Part shown: positions 58,620 to 64,000 of the stretch, piece after piece
Position numbering within the stretch: the stretch's first letter is position 1
Layout: every line of letters begins with the position of its first letter
Assembly: GCF_004342025.1 (NCBI RefSeq)
Contig: NZ_SLWN01000007.1
Location: forward strand, 277,709-341,708
Direction: 5' to 3'
Source: Kribbella steppae
GTDB taxonomy: Bacteria > Actinomycetota > Actinomycetes > Propionibacteriales > Kribbellaceae
DNA: 64,000 nt
Made by a program: the position numbers and the translations under genes
The notes under the pieces: model-generated
Databases searched by the model: none
What the model saw: the letters and a program-made list of their open reading frames with translations, nothing else
Told to the model about the DNA's origin: nothing

Positions 58620-59615
58620 GTGGCGACGATCAGTGATGTGGCGGCGCGGGCCGGGGTGTCCACCGCGACCGTTTCCCGGGCGCTGAACGGGAAGTCGACG
58701 GTCGATCGCGACCTGGTCGCCCGGGTCCGGAAGGCCGCCGAGGAGCTCGGCTACCAGCCGAACGGCCCGGCGCGGAACCTGCGCCGCCAGGAGGCCGCCG
58801 TGGTCGCGCTGATCATCTCCGACGTGGAGAACCCGTTCTTCACCGCGATCGCCCGCGGCGTCGAGGACGTCGCCCACGAGGTGGGCTACTCGGTCGTCCT
58901 GTGCAACTCCGACGAGAACGCCGAAAAGGAGAATCGCTACATCGACATCGCCATCCAGGAGCGCGTCGCCGGCGTGATCCTGTCCCCCAGCGGTACGACG
59001 AGCAGCGTGGCAAAGCTGGCAAGCCGCGGTACGGCGTACGTCGCGGTGGACCGTCCGCTGCCCGGACAGGACAGCGACGTGGTCCTGGTCGACACCCGCC
59101 TGGCCGCGAAGCAGGCGACCACGCATTTAGTTGCCCAAGGCTACGACCGTATCGGCTGCATCACCGGGCCGGCCGGCGTACGGACTGCGGACGACCGGCT
59201 CGCGGGCTATCGGGAGGCGTTGAAAGCGGCGAAGCACCGGAGCAGTCCAAGGCTGGTACGACGGACCGAGTACAAGGCCGCCGGTGCACGCCGAGCCGCG
59301 CAAGAGTTGCTGCGGCAGCCGGAGCCGCCGGATGCGCTGCTGATCGCGAACAGCGCGATGGCGGTGGGTGTGCTGCAGGCATTACAGGAGCTGAAGATCC
59401 GGCCGGGCCGTGATGTCGGGTTGGTCGCCTTCGACGATGCACCGTGGGCCGAACTGGTCGACCCACCACTCTCGGTCGTCGCCCAACCGGCGTACGAGAT
59501 CGGAACGGTGGCGGCGCGGCTGCTGCTGGCGAGAATCGCCGACAGCACCCGAGCGCCGACCACCACGACCCTCGGTGCCCGCCTGCTGGAGCGCGGAAGC
59601 TCGCACAGGAAGTAG
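58620..59615 (+). CDS. LacI-family regulator
   Basis: A 331-residue repressor: HTH and hinge ATISDVAARAGVSTATVSRALNGKSTVDRDLVARVRKAAEELGYQPNGPARNLR, then a periplasmic-binding-protein-like sugar domain with DVENPFFTAIARGVEDVAHE, TPxS-like ILSPSGTTSS and VGLVAFDDAPWAELVDPPLSVVAQPAYEIG. GTG start with GAAGGGAGA before it. It faces the ABC sugar importer genes and shares an operator-like palindrome with their promoter, so it probably represses that operon and itself. Confidence 0.92.
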   Translation: MATISDVAARAGVSTATVSRALNGKSTVDRDLVARVRKAAEELGYQPNGPARNLRRQEAAVVALIISDVENPFFTAIARGVEDVAHEVGYSVVLCNSDENAEKENRYIDIAIQERVAGVILSPSGTTSSVAKLASRGTAYVAVDRPLPGQDSDVVLVDTRLAAKQATTHLVAQGYDRIGCITGPAGVRTADDRLAGYREALKAAKHRSSPRLVRRTEYKAAGARRAAQELLRQPEPPDALLIANSAMAVGVLQALQELKIRPGRDVGLVAFDDAPWAELVDPPLSVVAQPAYEIGTVAARLLLARIADSTRAPTTTTLGARLLERGSSHRK

Positions 59616-59617
59616 GC

Positions 59618-59655
59618 GGTGAGGGTGGGAGCCTGGCGCTCCCCCACCCCCACCA
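59618..59655. terminator. Hairpin between convergent LacI and SBP genes
   Basis: GGTGAGGGTGGGAGC and its complement GCTCCCCCACCCCCACC pair with one bulge around a short loop, in the 76-bp space between the two stops. Approximate ends. Confidence 0.6.
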
Positions 59656-59691
59656 CCTCGCACCGCAGCACCCCAGGCGCCGGGCGGTAGG

Positions 59692-60699
59692 TCAGCCGGT
59701 CGGGTTCTCCTCGGCGTAGATCTTGGCGGCGTTCTCCTTGTCGATCAGGCGGGTGGGGAGGATCTGCGACTTCTCGATCGTGCCGCAGTCGACCAGGATC
59801 TTCTTCGCGGCGGCGATGGCTTCCTTACCGTTGGTCGGGTAGGTGAAGGTGGCGCTCAGCCGGCCCTGCTCGACCGCCTTGATCCCGCCGGACGGGATCG
59901 GCAACGCGTCGATGCCGAGGAACTTCATCTCCTTCTCCCGGCCGACCGCCTTGGCCGCCAGGTACGCACCCTCGGCCATCGGGTCGTTGTGCGCGTAGAC
60001 CACGTCGATCTTCGGGGTGGCCTTCAGCAGCGCGTCCATCTGCGCCTGGCCCTTCTCCCGCAGCCAGTCACCGCTGGCGTCGGCGACGATCTTGATCTTC
60101 GGGTTCGCCTTGATCGCGTCCACGAAGCCCTGGTGCCGCTCGGCCTGCGGGGTCGCACCGGCCAGACCCTTCAGCTCCACGATGTTTCCACCTTGCGGCA
60201 GCAGCTTCTCGGCGACGTACTTGCCGGCCTCGGAACCGATCTGCACGTTGTCGCCGCCGATGAAGCCGGTGAACGCGTCACCCTCGACCTTGCGGTCCAG
60301 CACGATCACCGGGATGCCCTTGTCATAGGCCTTCTTCACCACCGCGGTCAGCGGCTTGGCCTCGTTCGGGCTGATGATCAGCAGGTCGATCTGCTGGGTG
60401 ATGTAGTTCTCCACGTCCGCGACCTGCTTGGCGTTGTCCTGCGCGGCGTCGGCGAATTTCACGTCGAACTGCGGCACCTCCACGGCTGCCGCCCGGATGT
60501 CGTCGTCCATCCGCTGCCGGTACGGCTCGGCCACGTTCGCCTGGCTCATCCCGATCGTGTACTTGCCGTCGGCACCCTTACACGACTTGGACGAGTCACC
60601 GGCGGGCGTGTCCGCGGTCCGTTCGCTGGTCGTCCCACAGCCGGCGAGTACCAGCGCGGCAACGGCCGCGGCGGCGAGGGGAATCTTGAGAGAGCGCAT
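59692..60699 (-). CDS. Ribose-type ABC transporter substrate-binding lipoprotein
   Basis: A 335-residue PBP1-fold lipoprotein. Signal MRSLKIPLAAAAVAALVLAGC with lipobox Cys21. Mature body: YTIGMSQANVAEPYRQRMDDDIRAAA, LLIISPNEAKPLTAVVKKAYDKGIPVIVLDRKV, IVELKGLAGATPQAERHQGF, VVYAHNDPMAEGAYLAAKAVG, as in RbsB-type sugar binders. Encoded after its permease with a 12-nt gap. Substrate likely a pentose, galactose-like sugar or polyol. Confidence 0.92.
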   Translation of the reverse strand: MRSLKIPLAAAAVAALVLAGCGTTSERTADTPAGDSSKSCKGADGKYTIGMSQANVAEPYRQRMDDDIRAAAVEVPQFDVKFADAAQDNAKQVADVENYITQQIDLLIISPNEAKPLTAVVKKAYDKGIPVIVLDRKVEGDAFTGFIGGDNVQIGSEAGKYVAEKLLPQGGNIVELKGLAGATPQAERHQGFVDAIKANPKIKIVADASGDWLREKGQAQMDALLKATPKIDVVYAHNDPMAEGAYLAAKAVGREKEMKFLGIDALPIPSGGIKAVEQGRLSATFTYPTNGKEAIAAAKKILVDCGTIEKSQILPTRLIDKENAAKIYAEENPTG

Positions 60700-60711
60700 C
60701 GGGAACCTTCC

Positions 60712-61743
60712 TCACGAGGCGGGACGGAGTCGCTGCAGCGCGGCCGCGGCAACGATCACGAGTCCCTTGATCAGCAGCTGGATGTTGGAGTCGATGTTGT
60801 TCAGGGCAAGGATGTTGTTCAGTACGCCGAGCAGCAGCGCACCCGCGACCGTTCCGGCCACCGAGCCGCGGCCGCCGGCCAGGCTGGTCCCGCCGATCAC
60901 TACGGCGGCGATCGCGTCGAGCTCGTAGCCGATCCCGTCGTTCGGGCTGCCCTGGTTCAGCTGGACGGCGTGCACGATGCCGGCCAGTGACGCGAGCAGC
61001 CCGCAGATGGCGAAGACCGCGATCTTCACCCGCACCACCGGTACGCCGGACAGCCGAGCCGCCTTCTCGTTGCCGCCGACGGCGTACAGATGCCGGGAGA
61101 ACGCGCTGACCCGGAGGAACACGACGGCCGCGATCGCGACCACGGCGAAGATCAGCACCGGGATCGGGACCAGTCCGCCGAAGGTGCGTTCACCGAGGAT
61201 CGCGAACGACTCCGGAGCCTCGTTCGGCCCGTCGCCGTACGCGATCGCGACGCCCTGCCCGCCCGACCAGATCCGCGCCAGTCCACGCGCTATCTGGAGG
61301 CCGGCCAAGGTCACGATGAACGACTGGATGCCGATCATCGCGGTGGCGACACCTTGCAGCGCACCGAAGACCAGGCCGATCGCGAGTACCAGCAGGACCG
61401 CCGGCAGGAAACCCCAGTCGTTCTCGACCATGAGGACGGCGGACCCCACCGCGGCCAGTCCGAGGACCGCGCCGACCGACAGGTCGATCCCGCCGATCAG
61501 GATCACGAACGTCATCCCGATCGCGATGATGCCGATCTCGGACACCGCCCGGACCACGTTGGCCAGGTTGTCCGCGCTGATGAACAGGATCTCGCCGTCC
61601 TTGCGTGGCGAGAAGATGATCGCCGCGATGAAGACCGCCAGCAGCCCGAACACACTCTGGAACCGGAACAGCGTGGCGACCACGCCGCCCGCGGACTTCT
61701 CCACCGGTGTCGCCGCGACGGTCTTGTCCTGTAGATCGGTCAC
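60712..61743 (-). CDS. Ribose-type ABC transporter permease
   Basis: A 343-residue RbsC-like permease with about nine or ten helices. Hallmarks: GMTFVILIGGIDLSVGAVLGLAAV, QSFIVTLAGLQIARGLARI, YAVGGNEKAARLSGVPVVRVKIAVFAICGLLASLAGIV and GYELDAIAAVVIGGTSLAGGRGSVAGTVAGALLLGVLNN. The GTG start overlaps the ATPase stop by 4 nt. Confidence 0.93.
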   Translation of the reverse strand: MTDLQDKTVAATPVEKSAGGVVATLFRFQSVFGLLAVFIAAIIFSPRKDGEILFISADNLANVVRAVSEIGIIAIGMTFVILIGGIDLSVGAVLGLAAVGSAVLMVENDWGFLPAVLLVLAIGLVFGALQGVATAMIGIQSFIVTLAGLQIARGLARIWSGGQGVAIAYGDGPNEAPESFAILGERTFGGLVPIPVLIFAVVAIAAVVFLRVSAFSRHLYAVGGNEKAARLSGVPVVRVKIAVFAICGLLASLAGIVHAVQLNQGSPNDGIGYELDAIAAVVIGGTSLAGGRGSVAGTVAGALLLGVLNNILALNNIDSNIQLLIKGLVIVAAAALQRLRPAS

Positions 61744-63314
61744 TGCGCCCCTCCGACTTCCTCAGCTGTGAACAATTTCTCGAAGGTTGCGCCTTCTCCC
61801 ATCGCGGCAGCGAGCAGATCCCCTTCGCCGGAGTCCGCCGTACTGAACGACGCGACGTCGCGCCCGTCCCGCAGTACGACGACCCGATCGCAGACGCCGA
61901 TCAACTCCGGCAGCTCCGACGACGCGAGCAGTACGCCGAGGCCCTGGCCGGCGAGCTCGCCGAGCAGCCGGTAGATCTCGGCCTTGGCGCCGACGTCGAC
62001 ACCGCGGGTCGGTTCGTCGAGCAGCAGGAGCTTCGGCTCGGTCAGCAGCATCCGGCCGAACACGACCTTCTGCTGGTTGCCACCGGACAGCGTGCCGACT
62101 TCGTCCTGCAGCCGGCCGAACTTCAGCCGCAGCCGGCCCGCCATCCGCACCGACGCGGTCCGTTCCATCCGCCGCGCGATCACGCCCAGCCGCCCGTACG
62201 ACGGCAGGCTTGAGACGACCGTGTTCGCGAGGATCGAGTGGAACAGGACCAGACCGGACGTACGACGGTCCTCGGGGACGAAACCGATGCCGTGGGCGAG
62301 TGCCTGGCGTGGTCGGCGAGGGCGGATCTCCTTGCCCTGCAGGACGATCCGGCCGGTCTGGGTGCCTGCGGGCGCAACGCCGTACAGGGTCTCGAGAAGT
62401 TCGGTGCGGCCGGCGCCGAGCAGGCCGGCCAGGCCGACGATCTCGCCGGAGCGGACGGTCAGCGAGATGCCTTCGGGGTCGCGGCGGCCCGGGCGCGGGC
62501 GACGGGCTTTCACGGCGAGGTTGTCGACCCGGAGGAGTTCGTCGCCGGTGTCGGCGTCGGGGGTGGTGAACATGGTCTGCACCGGACGGCCGACCATCGC
62601 CTCGACCACTTCGGCGGTGCTCAGCTTGCGCGGGTCGAAGCTGGTCACGATCTGGCCGTTGCGGAGCACGGTCGCGCGGTCGGCGACCTTGGCGATCTCC
62701 TCCATCCGGTGCGAGATGTAGACGATGCCGACACCGGACCTGCGGAGTTCGCGGATGACGTCGAAGAGGCGCTCGACCTCCGAGGTGGTGAGGGCGGAGG
62801 TCGGCTCGTCCATGATCAGTACGCGGGCGTCGAGGGAGATCGCCTTCGCGATGGTGACGAGTTGCTGCTCGCCGACCCTCAGCTCACCGACCGGCCGGCG
62901 CGGGTCGAGTTTGACGCCGCTGCGTTCGAGGAGGGCGCGGGACTCGCGGTCCATCCGGCGGCGGTCGACGGTGTGCAGCTTGGTGCGGAGTTCGCGGCCG
63001 AGGAAGACGTTGTCGGCGACCGACAGGCCGGGGACGAGGTCGAGTTCCTGGTGGATCATCGCGATGCCGGCCGCCTGCGCGTCGGTCGGTCCACCGAAGT
63101 GGACGGGCTCGCCGTTGATCTCGATCGTGCCGTCGTAGTCGGTGACGTCTCCGGACAGGATCTTCATCAACGTGCTCTTGCCGGCGCCGTTCTCCCCCAG
63201 CAACGCGTGCACCTCGCCCGCGCCTAGGGAGAAGTCGACCTCCCGGCACGCTTGCACCCCGCCGTACCGCTTCCCGATCCCGGACATTCGGACCAGGCCG
63301 GCGCCCTCGGCCAT
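61740..63314 (-). CDS. Ribose-type ABC transporter ATPase (two NBDs)
   Basis: A 524-residue RbsA/XylG-like ATPase with two fused nucleotide-binding domains. The first has Walker A GENGAGKST (about 38-46), signature LRVGEQQLV (degenerate) and Walker B VLIMDEPTSAL. The second has a modified Walker A (GLLGAGRTEL), signature LSGGNQQKVVFGR and Walker B LLLLDEPTRGVDVGAK, as usual in this class. First gene of the importer operon; operator-like dyad 19 nt upstream of the ATG. Confidence 0.94.
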   Translation of the reverse strand: MAEGAGLVRMSGIGKRYGGVQACREVDFSLGAGEVHALLGENGAGKSTLMKILSGDVTDYDGTIEINGEPVHFGGPTDAQAAGIAMIHQELDLVPGLSVADNVFLGRELRTKLHTVDRRRMDRESRALLERSGVKLDPRRPVGELRVGEQQLVTIAKAISLDARVLIMDEPTSALTTSEVERLFDVIRELRRSGVGIVYISHRMEEIAKVADRATVLRNGQIVTSFDPRKLSTAEVVEAMVGRPVQTMFTTPDADTGDELLRVDNLAVKARRPRPGRRDPEGISLTVRSGEIVGLAGLLGAGRTELLETLYGVAPAGTQTGRIVLQGKEIRPRRPRQALAHGIGFVPEDRRTSGLVLFHSILANTVVSSLPSYGRLGVIARRMERTASVRMAGRLRLKFGRLQDEVGTLSGGNQQKVVFGRMLLTEPKLLLLDEPTRGVDVGAKAEIYRLLGELAGQGLGVLLASSELPELIGVCDRVVVLRDGRDVASFSTADSGEGDLLAAAMGEGATFEKLFTAEEVGGAQ

Positions 63315-63332
63315 AACACCTCCGCCACCCGA

Positions 63333-63344
63333 GTAATCGATTTC
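63333..63344. promoter_or_regulatory. LacI-type operator upstream of ABC importer
   Basis: GTAATCGATTTC with preceding CCCGA; on the minus strand it reads GAAATCGATTAC-TCGGG, matching the palindrome in front of the LacI gene at 58571 in core and flank. It sits 19 bp upstream of the ATPase start. Confidence 0.65.
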
Positions 63345-63444
63345 CCGGACGCTAGACCGCCCCCTGGCTGCCCGTCAACCCCTCACCACCCGACCGGCCC
63401 GAACCGTGACTGGATGCCGGCCGCCGACGGCAGCTCCTCGGGGT

Positions 63445-63537
63445 GCGGACCGCCAGGCCACCACAATCAGCACGACGCCGCCCGCACGAGCGTGAACTCG
63501 CGCGGGCGGCGTCCGTTGTGATGGCCTGGCGGTCCGC
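63445..63537. terminator. 93-bp nested inverted repeat / terminator
   Basis: Outer arms GCGGACCGCCAGGCCA (63445-63460) and TGGCCTGGCGGTCCGC (63522-63537) pair perfectly, continued by CACAA/TTGTG. An inner stem ACGCCGCCCGC (63475-63485) / GCGGGCGGCGT (63502-63512) forms within. It begins 4 nt past the stop of the substrate-binding gene and separates it from the ABC operon. Confidence 0.8.
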
Positions 63538-63540
63538 CCC

Positions 63541-64000
63541 TCAGCTCCCGGAAACGGTGACCTTCGCGAACAACGGTCGCCCACTCGGCGGCATCACGAA
63601 GTCCTGGACTCGGGAGCGGACTGCGGAGTTGGAGGCCAGGTCGGCGGGGAAGATGCCGACCGCGTCAGACCACAGGATCTGGCCGGCCTCCTGGTAGAGC
63701 TTCGGGCGCTGGGCCTGGTCGACGGACGAGCGGGCGTCGAGGAGGAGCTTGTCCAGGGCCGGGTTGCAGTAGCCGTTGCGCTTGGCGGTGCAGACGTACA
63801 GGCGGGCGAGCGTGTAGTCGGCGTCGCCGGTGCCGGTGACGTTGGTCTGCAGGTTCATGTCCCAGTTGAGCTTGCCGAAGTCCTCCAGCCACTGGGCGCG
63901 TTCCTTCTCCAGCGGCTTCACGGTGACGCCGATCTTGGCCCAGTCCGAGATCATCGCCTGCGCCAGCGCCCGGATGTTCGGACCACCTTCCAGCGGCCAC
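63541..64000 (-). CDS. Family-5 (peptide/opine-type) ABC substrate-binding protein, partial
   Basis: The C-terminal ~152 residues of an SBP_bac_5 protein; the gene runs off the right end of the window. Visible: NIRALAQAMISDWAKIGVTVKPLEKERAQW, the WDMNLQTN strand, GYCNPALDKLLLDARSSVD and YQEAGQILWSDAVGIFPAD, the usual C-terminal pattern of DppA/OppA-like binding proteins. It ends at a strong hairpin and is on the same strand as the sugar importer but separated from it by that terminator. Confidence 0.85.
   Translation of the reverse strand, partial: WPLEGGPNIRALAQAMISDWAKIGVTVKPLEKERAQWLEDFGKLNWDMNLQTNVTGTGDADYTLARLYVCTAKRNGYCNPALDKLLLDARSSVDQAQRPKLYQEAGQILWSDAVGIFPADLASNSAVRSRVQDFVMPPSGRPLFAKVTVSGS

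Noticed and set aside
1..64000. tRNA or rRNA genes, insertion sequences, integrases
   Set aside because: No cloverleaf-like segment, rRNA core sequence, transposase or integrase motif was recognised on either strand.

Overview
The window is very GC-rich, densely coded DNA from an actinomycete. The mix of a DUF222/HNH endonuclease, many NarL-, LacI-, GntR- and IclR-type regulators, large multi-domain secreted glycosidases, Tat and lipoprotein signals, GTG starts and 4-nt ATGA/GTGA gene overlaps fits a soil actinobacterium. The conspicuous abundance of the tetranucleotide GTAC in coding sequence, together with the gene content, suggests Kribbella or a close relative; that placement is an inference. 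No rRNA, tRNA or CRISPR array was seen.

Layout. 1-3.6 kb: a small P-loop kinase, a degenerate ~74-bp tandem array and a DUF222-HNH endonuclease. 3.6-9.5 kb: an MFS exporter, a secreted TAP-type peptidase, a NarL-type two-component pair and an SDR preceded by a striking double palindrome. 9.5-15.8 kb: a secreted beta-propeller protein, nicotinamidase, and a GntR / creatininase / esterase / AbgT transporter operon. 15.8-21.1 kb: a membrane protein, an ECF sigma factor coupled to a PASTA-type membrane protein, a Tat-exported 5'-nucleotidase and a polysaccharide deacetylase.

21.1-26.3 kb: the most unusual region. Three minus-strand genes form a probable operon: a Pol-beta/CCA-adding-enzyme-like nucleotidyltransferase with an altered active site, a NACHT NTPase (ATGA overlap), and a KAP-family P-loop NTPase. 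Base composition drops in the NACHT and nucleotidyltransferase genes. This looks like an acquired conflict or defence cassette. It is followed (26.3-28.4 kb) by two paralogous small membrane proteins flanking a helical-repeat protein.

28.4-43 kb: tyrosine catabolism genes (homogentisate dioxygenase, an uncharacterised protein coupled to fumarylacetoacetase, 4-hydroxyphenylpyruvate dioxygenase with a divergent Lrp regulator), interrupted by a GH101 endo-alpha-N-acetylgalactosaminidase, a CseA/B/C-like envelope-stress two-component system without an adjacent sigE, an FAD-linked oxidase and small secreted proteins. 43-50 kb: IclR, MFS, phytanoyl-CoA dioxygenase/AraC, NUDIX and SDR/XRE pairs. 50-53.7 kb: a large secreted beta-helix glycosidase (GH87-like).

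53.8-58.5 kb: a conserved block of helicase, DUF3039, and a tightly overlapping malic enzyme-VanZ-YqgE operon. 58.6-63.3 kb: a LacI regulator facing a ribose-type ABC importer (SBP, permease, ATPase); a shared GTAATC-type palindrome lies upstream of both. The window ends inside a family-5 substrate-binding protein. Minisatellites of 7-20 bp period recur throughout, often at gene 3' ends.
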